From a virus, in IMG/VR virus record IMGVR_UViG_3300027704_000118, positions 1 through 28,478 of that record: a stretch of DNA of 28,478 nt; one strand, written 5' to 3'. The position numbers and the translations under genes were made by a program. Positions 9,094-17,443 of the stretch are shown piece after piece. The notes below the pieces were generated by a model. That model searched no databases, had not been told where the DNA came from, and saw only the letters and a program-made list of their open reading frames with translations. Position 1 is the first letter of the stretch. Every line of letters begins with the position of its first letter.

Positions 9094-12000
9094 TTAAGCT
9101 TCTTCAGCATCTGATGTGTTAGATATGTTAGCTTCTATTATTACGTTGTATCCTTGAACTGGAAGAGTACCAGATACTAAGGTTACATTAGAAACTACAT
9201 TTCCTAAACCTTGAACAGAAAATTCTGAAGAATCTACATTGCTTGTTAACTCCGAGCCACCGTCAGCAAAATTAGTGTGCGCCGTAGGGTTGCCTTTTAA
9301 ATAAGAAAACCATTTTCCTTCTTTATCAATGAAACCTTTTGAAGTTGCTTCTTGCAGATCAGTATTAAGATATTCTAAGCTCCAACCCTTTTTTTCTTGT
9401 AAGTTATAGTATTCACCGTCGTTGTAATCAACTCCGTCAATAGTAACTATTGAAAATTGATCTACTTTTGCCTGTGAGCCCTCGTACTTTGCGTTCCTAA
9501 AAGTTTTAATAAAACTTGCGTTGTCATTAAAAATGTTAGTTATGTTAGAACTATATTGCTGATTGTAAAACAGATTGAAAGGAGCGGAATTGTCTTTACT
9601 TTGATTATGCTTAAACATTGATCCATTTTTAAAAGTATAATACCTATTGTTTAGCGTTAGCCCAGCTTCCTGAATATAAGACTTAAAGCTAGTCCATCCA
9701 TTTACGTCTTCGTTAAAAGAAATTGTATAAACATCTTTAAGATTGTTAGGACTTAATACCTCGTGTAAAGTTAAGTTGTACTCTTCTTTGTCGCTATCAA
9801 AACTACCAACAGCTGCGGTAGTATTAATTAAATGATCGTTAAAGAAATTGTTCATTCCAGCGCTAGATATAGGTGTTATACCGTCTTTAGACAACCTAAT
9901 AACAGCGCCTCTTCTAACGTCTGTAAAGTAACATCTATATTCGTCAAAAGCAAAGCTTTCTGGATTAGTAGAAATACCATAATCTCCTGCGAAAGGTATA
10001 GCCTCGCCTAACACTCTGCTTGTAGATAGAAGTTGGGTGCTACCATCAGCGTTAAACAACGCGTCTTTACTAGAAAGAACTCTAAGGCATTTTTTCTCGC
10101 ATAAGGTTAATAAATCATCGTTTCTTGTAAAAAGCTTTTGTATACTTCCGTAGTCAGGATTTATTTGCTTTACTATTCCTTCGGCCATTAAGAACTCATT
10201 AAACCTATTTGTTTCTCTAGTGTCATTGTATATCTGAGAAAAAATAATGTCGCTTTTGTTAGTAAACTCAGCATATCTTGCTAATGGCATGCTAGCCCTA
10301 ACCCCGCTTATTTTTCCTGTAGGTATGTACTTTAGTAGCTCCGGCGCATTAAAGTCGTCTCTAATAGTGTCAGACTCAACTCCATTACCAAATGATATAC
10401 AGTTAAACCAAGGAAAACCAGTTGAAGTATTAATGTTTGTTTCTAGCGGCGTACTATGAACTTCTGGCTTTAAACATATCTCAGTGTCTCCTACGGTAAT
10501 ACTCTTTGCTAAAACAGCTTCAACATAGTCTTTATTAACAAGCGGATTATTTTCGTTTATGTAAAACCTAATAATAACAGGTTGTTCATTTACTAAAGCG
10601 GGAGCTGACGATGTTGCAGGTTCACTTAATTCTACAATGCAGTAGTAGTCATTGTCATAGTTTTGAGCTTGAGATACTCCTTTCGAAATAGCACCTTTTA
10701 CGTTCTTTACTGTAGGGTTAACAAGACTATTGTAGCCAAGATTATTGTTGTTATTGTTAAAGTATGCGTCCGCAAACTTTATTGACATAGATTTCCTGAT
10801 GTGCTTAGTAGCATTTTCCTTGTCTAATCTAATAGCGTAAGAATTGCTTGCTTCGTAATAAAGATCTAAGTCTAAGTTGTTTTGAGACTCTGTTTCAAAT
10901 ACAGCACCATTAGCACTACCACTAGTGTCTATTGTGCCGCTTTCATTAAATACTATGCCTACAGACTCGTTTAATCCTGCGTTTTGCACTTTAACAACAA
11001 ACGATCCGTCAAAATCGTAGTCCGATGAATTAATTCCTTCTGGAACTGATACGCCTTCAGTGTCACCGTCAGCGCTTATATTGCTGTATTTTGCTAACAC
11101 TCTAAACTTAGCGTTGATGTCACTTATTTTTTCATTTAACGCTTGTTTTTTCTTAGCAACTAAATAATCGCCTACTGAAACCTTGTCTTTGTCAGCAGCA
11201 TTAAAAAGCAAATAAGCATAAGTGCTGTCAATCTCGTTAGCAAAAGCATTATCTAAAACTAAATTTTGACTTTTAGTAGCATTTTCTTTTATGTAGTATC
11301 TATATGTTTCAGCCCACGTAGGAGCGTTGCTTTTAATTTTAGAAAACAAAGAGTTAGTTTTGTCAGAAAATTCTTTTTGAATTCTAATGTCGTTTTCTTT
11401 ACCAACCAACACTGAAGACTCTCTTCCTAGTTTATCTCTATAAACTACTCCTAGATTGTAGTCTCTGTTAGCTTTAACTGATTTATTACCTCTAGTAGCG
11501 GTAATACCTTCCACCGTGGTTGGAGCAGCAACTATTTCAAAATTAACTTCGGTAACTTGAAAGCTGGCACCAGTACTACTATTATCATCTGTGTGAGCGT
11601 AAAGGCCTATGTGGCCATATTGACCTTCGTTGTTTCCGTCATCATTTCCATCAAACGCCACTGTTCCTTTGTGAAGATAAACCGTTGTCTCAGGTATAGT
11701 TAAAACCCAAGAAGGGTGATCAAATTCAAAAAAGTTAGTCGACGCACCAGGATTATATCCACCTAGATTATATAGATTTTCTCCTACTGTAACTTCATTG
11801 ACACTGGATTGTCTAGCCCATGGGCTCACAACTGGAGACTGAAGGTTTCCTTCTGCATCATAGCCTATTGAACCTTGGCTTCCAGTTATAGATGCTCCAA
11901 ATCCAGGCTGCTCACCTAAGTTACCTATAATCCCAAAACCGTTTCTTGAAGGGAGTATAGCTAGCCTAGCGGACCGACGTATAGATACATTAGAGGCGTC

Positions 12001-14415
12001 CAATTTAAGCGAAACTACTCTAGCGGAAGCTTTTATAGTGTAATAACCACTTGCTGGAACTGTGTAGTTACCAAAATTTGCGTTATCATTAAAACCAATA
12101 ACATCAAGATAATTTGAAAAATTGCTTTGGTCATCATCCTCGGCATCTTGAGGTTCTATGCTTGAAAAGTTATCGCCTGGATCATGCTCTGACTGCATTC
12201 TAACTCTTGTAATTTCATAAACAGAGTTGCCCGCTATGGTTCTTGGACCAAAAAGTGAGGCAACTTCATGTTCATTTATTGCTAAATTACCATTGCCAGC
12301 AAACTGCGTTTCGTCTTCTGTTTCAGTTGTATAGGCATGCATTACATTTGGAGAATTAAAGCTAGCAGTAGAAAAATCAAGGTTTTTGCTATTTGTGTTT
12401 ATTTCTAAATCTAACTCTATGTTCTCGCCACCATCATCTCTAAGATCGTAATCTTGAGTGTAGTTAGCATACATTAATCTATTTGCGGTAATTTCTTGAG
12501 CAACTGCTTTTTTTGGAACAGCATCAAAATTTCTAGTAAGCTGGTCAGATGGTAAAGTAAATCCAAATAGTTTTTCTTCAATTATAACCTCTTGCTCTGC
12601 TAACGAAGCAACGTATATAAGACTATCATCTTCATAGATATTTTTTAATTTAATAGAAGAAATATTATTAGCGGACAAGTCAATTGTCTTAAATACATAA
12701 AGATTAGAGCTTGTGCTGCTTTTAAATATTAATTCTACAGACTTAACATCTCTTGGCGTGTGCCTATGAAGATACCCAGAAACACTAATCGATTGAACGT
12801 TGTTTAGCATGCCTAAGTTAAAGCCATCTTTTGCCGCGTAAGCGTAGTCTCCAGCTACAAAAACAGCAGGGCTAAATGGAGAAAAGCAAGATACTTCATT
12901 GTCAGTATATATATATCTATAAGCAAAGCTTATAAAATCTTGAGAATACAGTTTTTCTCTATTTATAATATTAGCCATCCAGCTTTCGTCTGGCGCAAGT
13001 GGACTGTACTCTATTCCAGAACTTTCTAAATCTCCAGGATTAGCAAAGCTTTCAGTTATATTAACTCTGTAATATGTGCTAGAGCCACTGCCATACACTT
13101 CTTGCACTTGCACTGTAACTTGAACAGAACTAGTTTGACCAGTTAAAACTATTAGGTCGCCTACTAGCCAATTTGATTGTAAGGTTACTTGAGGCTTAAT
13201 GTATACGTTTGTTGTAGTATTGTACAAAATGTTATTATTCGTCGAAAAAGCAAAAGGAGCCCAATCTTGATCTGTGCCACCATCTTTTGCCCATACCAAA
13301 ACGTTTTGAATATCATTAGAAAAAGATTCCGCAACAGCAGATGGTGCTAAGTCTGGATTTGGCTTAAGCACTGTTATGTGGCTTTCTTTTAAATAAGACT
13401 TTGCAGCTAGCTTGTTTTGTACTTCAGACACTAACAGTGTGTGATTTACAGGATCTTTATCTCTAGTAGAGTTGCCAGCCAAGCATCTTTTTATGTTTAT
13501 TTTTTTAGGTTCATTTCTACCATCTGTCCATAAAAGAAAATCATCAATAGCATTTATAGCGCCTATGTAAGAGTTGGTTGGTGTGTTAGAAGCGTTACCA
13601 AAGTCAGTGTTTGACTCTAACTCTTTTGTGTTGCCAGGCGTAAAATTTAAAACTCTTGGTGCACTAAACTTTAGTACTACTCCAGCATCTTTCATTGCTT
13701 GCGTGTAGATAGAAGGTTGATCGTATATAGATGTGGTTTCTATACTAACTGTTGCTAATCCCAAAAAACCAGGATTATTGTCTATTTTTTTAACAATAAT
13801 TTCGTTGTGAGCACCATATATGTCAACACCAGACAAGTCTATAGCCTGAACTCTCATTCCTACTCTAATACCACCAGCATAAGTGTATACTGGGTTGTTT
13901 TCTACTTCGCCTAATTTAAAGCTGTCTCTTGAAATGCCATTTATAGTATTACCACTCGCAGCTACGTTAGGTATTGCGTGAACTTCATATATGTCGTTTA
14001 TAACTACTTTGCTTTTAGTCTCAGAGTAATCGTCTTTAGCAGGAGATATTTGATATATAGTGTCAGCGTGAACACCTATGTCAACAGTTCTATTGCCAAA
14101 TTGAGTTACAATTTCTGTAGGCGCGGGCGAAGAAGCGTTTGAAACAAAATTATATACATGTTGGTTTTCATCATCGTTAAAAACACCAACTGTTTGAGCA
14201 ACTCCAGAAAAGTCACTACTTCTAGCCGTAGTAAGCGAAGAAGAGTTTTCCCACAAACCATTACTTTTAATAGTTTGAACAGAGCCAGTATCCGAACCTT
14301 CTGACGTTGCTATCTCTATATTTAAAGCATCTCTGTACTCGCCGTTAGGTACTAACCTTTCGTCAAGATCCTTATTCATTTTAGCTTTAAGGAAATTTCT
14401 TTTTAACTCAGCCAT
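9094..14415 (-). CDS. Tail hub / stabilisation-like protein, 1773 residues
   Basis: The N-terminus NFLKAKMNKDLDERLVPNGE followed by YRDALNI and SEGSDTG is a signature I recognise from tail stabilisation/hub proteins of crAss-like and other marine phages. Smaller relatives in P22-type phages plug the tail below the neck. Core-like segments recur at about 640-660 (ANRLMYANYTQDYDL) and 980-1005 (YNLGVVYRDKLGRESSV). Between them, about residues 780-962, is an apparent inserted jelly-roll/C1q-like module beginning NYTVPASGYYTIKASARV and ending FQVTEVNFEIV. No enzyme motif is visible. At 1773 residues it is several times longer than P22 gp10. It follows the neck protein gene by three bases, consistent with neck-then-hub order. 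Confidence is high for a virion tail protein and moderate for the exact role. Confidence 0.75.
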   Translation of the reverse strand: MAELKRNFLKAKMNKDLDERLVPNGEYRDALNIEIATSEGSDTGSVQTIKSNGLWENSSSLTTARSSDFSGVAQTVGVFNDDENQHVYNFVSNASSPAPTEIVTQFGNRTVDIGVHADTIYQISPAKDDYSETKSKVVINDIYEVHAIPNVAASGNTINGISRDSFKLGEVENNPVYTYAGGIRVGMRVQAIDLSGVDIYGAHNEIIVKKIDNNPGFLGLATVSIETTSIYDQPSIYTQAMKDAGVVLKFSAPRVLNFTPGNTKELESNTDFGNASNTPTNSYIGAINAIDDFLLWTDGRNEPKKINIKRCLAGNSTRDKDPVNHTLLVSEVQNKLAAKSYLKESHITVLKPNPDLAPSAVAESFSNDIQNVLVWAKDGGTDQDWAPFAFSTNNNILYNTTTNVYIKPQVTLQSNWLVGDLIVLTGQTSSVQVTVQVQEVYGSGSSTYYRVNITESFANPGDLESSGIEYSPLAPDESWMANIINREKLYSQDFISFAYRYIYTDNEVSCFSPFSPAVFVAGDYAYAAKDGFNLGMLNNVQSISVSGYLHRHTPRDVKSVELIFKSSTSSNLYVFKTIDLSANNISSIKLKNIYEDDSLIYVASLAEQEVIIEEKLFGFTLPSDQLTRNFDAVPKKAVAQEITANRLMYANYTQDYDLRDDGGENIELDLEINTNSKNLDFSTASFNSPNVMHAYTTETEDETQFAGNGNLAINEHEVASLFGPRTIAGNSVYEITRVRMQSEHDPGDNFSSIEPQDAEDDDQSNFSNYLDVIGFNDNANFGNYTVPASGYYTIKASARVVSLKLDASNVSIRRSARLAILPSRNGFGIIGNLGEQPGFGASITGSQGSIGYDAEGNLQSPVVSPWARQSSVNEVTVGENLYNLGGYNPGASTNFFEFDHPSWVLTIPETTVYLHKGTVAFDGNDDGNNEGQYGHIGLYAHTDDNSSTGASFQVTEVNFEIVAAPTTVEGITATRGNKSVKANRDYNLGVVYRDKLGRESSVLVGKENDIRIQKEFSDKTNSLFSKIKSNAPTWAETYRYYIKENATKSQNLVLDNAFANEIDSTYAYLLFNAADKDKVSVGDYLVAKKKQALNEKISDINAKFRVLAKYSNISADGDTEGVSVPEGINSSDYDFDGSFVVKVQNAGLNESVGIVFNESGTIDTSGSANGAVFETESQNNLDLDLYYEASNSYAIRLDKENATKHIRKSMSIKFADAYFNNNNNNLGYNSLVNPTVKNVKGAISKGVSQAQNYDNDYYCIVELSEPATSSAPALVNEQPVIIRFYINENNPLVNKDYVEAVLAKSITVGDTEICLKPEVHSTPLETNINTSTGFPWFNCISFGNGVESDTIRDDFNAPELLKYIPTGKISGVRASMPLARYAEFTNKSDIIFSQIYNDTRETNRFNEFLMAEGIVKQINPDYGSIQKLFTRNDDLLTLCEKKCLRVLSSKDALFNADGSTQLLSTSRVLGEAIPFAGDYGISTNPESFAFDEYRCYFTDVRRGAVIRLSKDGITPISSAGMNNFFNDHLINTTAAVGSFDSDKEEYNLTLHEVLSPNNLKDVYTISFNEDVNGWTSFKSYIQEAGLTLNNRYYTFKNGSMFKHNQSKDNSAPFNLFYNQQYSSNITNIFNDNASFIKTFRNAKYEGSQAKVDQFSIVTIDGVDYNDGEYYNLQEKKGWSLEYLNTDLQEATSKGFIDKEGKWFSYLKGNPTAHTNFADGGSELTSNVDSSEFSVQGLGNVVSNVTLVSGTLPVQGYNVIIEANISNTSDAEEA

Positions 14416-14418
14416 GTA

Positions 14419-15291
14419 CTAGTGTTTAATTTGTTTAGACTTACCTCTTAATACTTGAGTAATTTCTTCTATTTTAATATTAGATAATCTTAGTTTAGCA
14501 GTTCTTTTAGAAGCTCTAGCTTCTTTTTTTAGCCTAGCAACTAAGTTAGCTGGCATATTTGCTCTTGTAGACACTACAGCGTAAGCTATATACTTGTATA
14601 AAGCTTCTTCAGCAAATTTATGAACTTGCATCTCAGAGTCTGTTCCTAGTCCGTCGCTTATGTATTTTAATGCCACGGTTAAACCAGCAACATTTGAGCT
14701 AAAGTGTATTTTTCCTTTTAGTTCGTCAATATAAAAAGAACCGTTAGTCTGCGCGTACTGAGGTTCTAAACCAAATCTACCACCCATGTTAGCATCAGCT
14801 ATATCATCGTCGTAGTCGTAGTCGTGCTGATTGTTTTCAGAAGGATTTGCTGTTTTAAAAGCTTCCCATGTATCTGAATCAGAAGTTTGAATCTCATCGT
14901 TAGAAAAAGTATAACTTCCGTCAGTTGCTTGAGTAATTTTTTGTGGATTACTTGTTTTAGCTGCTGGATACAACACGTGCTCTATTCCAGCGGCATCTGA
15001 GTAGGTTATCTTTACGTAGTTAATATAATCTTGAGGTAGATCCATTTGCAAAGTTGCTGGTACTAATATTTCGTAAGCCTTGGTAGACTTAAAAGTATCG
15101 AAGCTTAGCTCTTGCATACCTCTCATAGCGTGAAACACCACGTCTGTTCTTTTTATCTTGCTTATTATCTTGTCTTCTCCAACGTAAGCTATAACAAATT
15201 GATCTATAACGTCTTTTAAAGAAGTAAACTGGTAGCTACCTAAGTTACTACCAGAATAATATGCACTACCTGTTTCGTTTATTAATCCCAT
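14419..15291 (-). CDS. Neck / head-to-tail connector protein (tail tubular type)
   Basis: 290 residues, cytosolic, no membrane segments. The pattern fits neck or tail-tubular (P22 gp4-like) adaptors of crAss-like and marine podophages: a helical N-terminus (DVIDQFVIAYVGEDKIISKI), a central beta part with LPQDYINYVKITY, then KIHFSSN and LKYISDGLGTDSEMQVHKFA leading into a C-terminal helical bundle. The end LRLSNIKIEEITQVLRGKSK with KH is very basic and ordered-looking, as expected of a helix that docks on the portal ring. An acidic Asp/Tyr run (HDYDYDDDIAD, about 156-166) lies in a surface loop. It is followed three bases later by the tail hub and preceded by the other connector gene, which places it in the head-closure module. 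Family assignment is from memory of similar proteins, not a search. Confidence 0.7.
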   Translation of the reverse strand: MGLINETGSAYYSGSNLGSYQFTSLKDVIDQFVIAYVGEDKIISKIKRTDVVFHAMRGMQELSFDTFKSTKAYEILVPATLQMDLPQDYINYVKITYSDAAGIEHVLYPAAKTSNPQKITQATDGSYTFSNDEIQTSDSDTWEAFKTANPSENNQHDYDYDDDIADANMGGRFGLEPQYAQTNGSFYIDELKGKIHFSSNVAGLTVALKYISDGLGTDSEMQVHKFAEEALYKYIAYAVVSTRANMPANLVARLKKEARASKRTAKLRLSNIKIEEITQVLRGKSKQIKH

Positions 15292-15294
15292 GTG

Positions 15295-16461
15295 TTATGA
15301 TTTTTCTTGTTGTACTTCTTTGTTATCTTTTCCAGAGCCAAACTCTTGAATTTCTTTTTTCTGTAATGTCATACCAGCAAGCTCTAGTATTTTATTTACT
15401 AAAGTAACCTCTTCTGAAATGTGCAGCTCAAAGTTTATTGATTTGTTAGAATCAAACAAAGCTTTTTCATTTATTATATTGTAAGCCCAGTTACATTTGT
15501 TTGGCTTTCTAATATAGTTTGCAGCTATTTGTCCTGACGTTAGGTTTGCAGGATATATAGATATTGCATTTCCTTCTAATACGTATATAGGATTTGATTC
15601 TGTAGGCTTTGTTAGCGGAGCTGAATTTATGTATAGCAACTCGTTTGGCATAACTTTGTTAACTTCAACAAACCTACCGGTAGAGTCTGTATACATTACT
15701 GCTCCTAACCTGTATATGCTTTGAAGAGGAATAGTAAGTTTTCTTCCGGTAACTTCTTCAACTTTTATATTATCAAATAAAGCACTGTCAGTAGTATTTC
15801 CTGCCGCATTTATATTGAGGACAAGACTGCTACTTGTTGCTGCTGCCGTGTAGTAGAAAACCACAGAGCTAGAACTACCTGCTATTACGGATGTAGAAGG
15901 CGAACCAGCGAGCGTTATAAAAGCTTTTGCAGCGGCGTTTGAGCCACTACTGTTTAGTAATCCCGCATTAATATCAGCTTTAACTCTATATAGTTTACCA
16001 ACCACAGTTGTAATTGCTTGGCTAGAAGAAAAATTGCTATTAGTATCGTTGTTTTTCAACAGTATAGCGTTTACGCCACCAACAGAGTAATGAGCCTGAG
16101 TACCAGTTGAGCCACCAGCTGCAGTCCAACTCGTTATGTTTGAGTCAAAAGTTCCATTTGTCACCAAGCTTGCTCCAAATGTAGATGCGTAAGCTGGATT
16201 ATTTGTTTCTGTTATGTTTGCTTGTTGATTTTGTTGAAATATAGATAGCTTTTGATCTATAATATCTAACATATCAGAGTACTCTGTAGAATTACCGTGC
16301 ACTCTATTGAACTGTGAGTTGTCGTAAAAGTATTGTTCAAACACTTCTAGCTGAGCTTGATTGGCGAGTAGGTTAAACTCTTGAGGAGTTATGTAGCCTC
16401 TTTGTTCTTTGTTGGCGATTGCCAAAACTCTTTGATATATCGTATCTATATTTATCGCCAT
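15295..16461 (-). CDS. Head-tail connector-like protein with an inserted carbohydrate-binding-like domain
   Basis: 388 residues in three parts. Residues 1-90 are helical (RGYITPQEFNLLANQAQLEV), a start I associate with neck proteins of marine podophages. Residues about 98-237 look foreign to this scaffold. They begin LVTNGTFDSNITSWT, have small Ser/Ala/Thr-rich strands, and end SALFDNIKVEEV, which are the hallmarks of a galactose-binding-like (CBM_4_9-type) beta-sandwich. Residues 238-388 resume the connector (KLTIPLQSIYRLGAVMYTDS) and end in a charged helical tail. Position between the capsid gene group and the second neck protein supports a head-closure role. The insertion would project a sugar-binding-type fold from the neck collar. 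A 12-bp hairpin lies in the leader, 24 to 52 bases upstream of the ATG. Confidence 0.68.
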   Translation of the reverse strand: MAINIDTIYQRVLAIANKEQRGYITPQEFNLLANQAQLEVFEQYFYDNSQFNRVHGNSTEYSDMLDIIDQKLSIFQQNQQANITETNNPAYASTFGASLVTNGTFDSNITSWTAAGGSTGTQAHYSVGGVNAILLKNNDTNSNFSSSQAITTVVGKLYRVKADINAGLLNSSGSNAAAKAFITLAGSPSTSVIAGSSSSVVFYYTAAATSSSLVLNINAAGNTTDSALFDNIKVEEVTGRKLTIPLQSIYRLGAVMYTDSTGRFVEVNKVMPNELLYINSAPLTKPTESNPIYVLEGNAISIYPANLTSGQIAANYIRKPNKCNWAYNIINEKALFDSNKSINFELHISEEVTLVNKILELAGMTLQKKEIQEFGSGKDNKEVQQEKS

Positions 16462-16484
16462 TTACTTATATTTTTTTTATAGTT

Positions 16485-16513
16485 GTTGAGCCATCTGCTT
16501 TAGATGACCCAAC
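16485..16513 (-). promoter_or_regulatory. 12-bp hairpin in the leader of the connector gene
   Basis: Arms 16485-16496 and 16502-16513 pair along all 12 positions (two G-U wobbles in the minus-strand RNA) around a 5-base loop. On the minus strand the stem is followed by TATAAAAAAAATATAAG and then the ATG at 16461. There is no U-tract after it, so it does not look like a normal intrinsic terminator. It could protect a processed 5' end, pause transcription, or mark an RNase cleavage site between the two flanking genes. It occupies the only sizeable gap (16462-16529) in this part of the operon. Confidence 0.6.
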
Positions 16514-16529
16514 TTCTATAAATAATCAC

Positions 16530-17372
16530 TTAGTTTAACTGCTTTTCAATATTGGAGTATATCTCCATACCTTCGTCAGTTTTAAACCATTGCGCTAAAG
16601 CAGAATAAGGATGCTCATCGAATGGTACTGTCATTAGTTTTCTGTTATTAGAACCCCAGTTAAAAGTTCTTTGATCTGAGGATAACTTAATTAAACCCAT
16701 TTCAGTAGCTCTAATACCAAAGTTTCTTAACATAACATTTTCATCGTTAACTAAATCTAAGAACAAGCTTGGGTTTTTCTTAGCATATAACAATAAATCT
16801 CTTTTAAGCTCCTTAGAACTCATCTCTGCTACCTTAGATCCTATTTCTACTCTCATAACCGCTTCAGCCATGTCTATGTCTAGATTCTTAGCAGCATTTA
16901 AAGCTTCTAGTTCTAATTCAATAATGTCTATTTGGTTTTCTGCAATAGCCTGTGGCTTGTACTCGTAGAATAAATTATTTTTTTGAGGATGATACAAGCT
17001 TAGAAACTTTTGAAGAACAGTTTTGTTTCTTGGAACATATAAAGCTCCTGATCTAAATATAATGTGTTCTAACCTTTGATCTCCTTGCATTTCATCTACA
17101 AATACAGTTCTTTGGTTGCTAGTGTACTTTAATTCTCTTTCGTAACCTTTTTCTTCGTCAAAAAAGTATAATCCAGAAGACCTAATTGAATATGACAATG
17201 GTTTTCTTTTACTTTTAAGATAATAAACTCTATCTTTTACTTCCCAGCCGTCAGTTGGTTCTTTTTTAGTAGAAGTTTTAACTTCTTTTTCTATAACTAC
17301 TTGTTGCATCTCGTTTGACGCTATAGGTTGAGGTGTGTCTACCTCTGTTTTTTTTGTTTGCTTTTTAGCCAT
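16530..17372 (-). CDS. Unknown protein encoded directly after the capsid terminator
   Basis: 280 residues. The N-terminal ~45 residues are low complexity and Lys/Glu/Gln-rich (MAKKQTKKTEVDTPQPIASN). They are followed by a beta-type section at about 47-125 containing SYSIRSSGLYFFDEEKGYER and IIFRSGALYVPRNKTVLQKF. The C-terminal half is helical (LEALNAAKNLDIDMAEAVMR and KELKRDLLLYAKKNPSLFLD). No catalytic motif, membrane span or metal cluster is visible. I have an impression that similar proteins follow the capsid gene in other marine phages, but I know no function. It lies between the major capsid gene and the neck genes, so a virion or head-completion role is plausible. Transcripts must either read through the terminator upstream or start between it and the ATG. 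Confidence 0.6.
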   Translation of the reverse strand: MAKKQTKKTEVDTPQPIASNEMQQVVIEKEVKTSTKKEPTDGWEVKDRVYYLKSKRKPLSYSIRSSGLYFFDEEKGYERELKYTSNQRTVFVDEMQGDQRLEHIIFRSGALYVPRNKTVLQKFLSLYHPQKNNLFYEYKPQAIAENQIDIIELELEALNAAKNLDIDMAEAVMRVEIGSKVAEMSSKELKRDLLLYAKKNPSLFLDLVNDENVMLRNFGIRATEMGLIKLSSDQRTFNWGSNNRKLMTVPFDEHPYSALAQWFKTDEGMEIYSNIEKQLN

Positions 17373-17389
17373 GATATAATATAATAATA

Positions 17390-17429
17390 ATTAATAAAAA
17401 AATAAAGAGGGAGAAATTAATCTCCCTCT
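17390..17429 (-). terminator. Intrinsic terminator after the major capsid gene
   Basis: The minus strand shows a perfect 9-bp stem (AGAGGGAGA pairing with TCTCCCTCT; arms at 17421-17429 and 17406-17414) with a 6-base loop, followed at once by TTATTTTTTTATTAATT. The stem is GC-rich for this genome and the U-tract is well placed. It starts 15 bases past the capsid stop codon, so it should define the 3' end of an abundant capsid transcript while partial readthrough feeds the neck and tail genes. Confidence 0.88.
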
Positions 17430-17443
17430 ATAAATATAAATGC

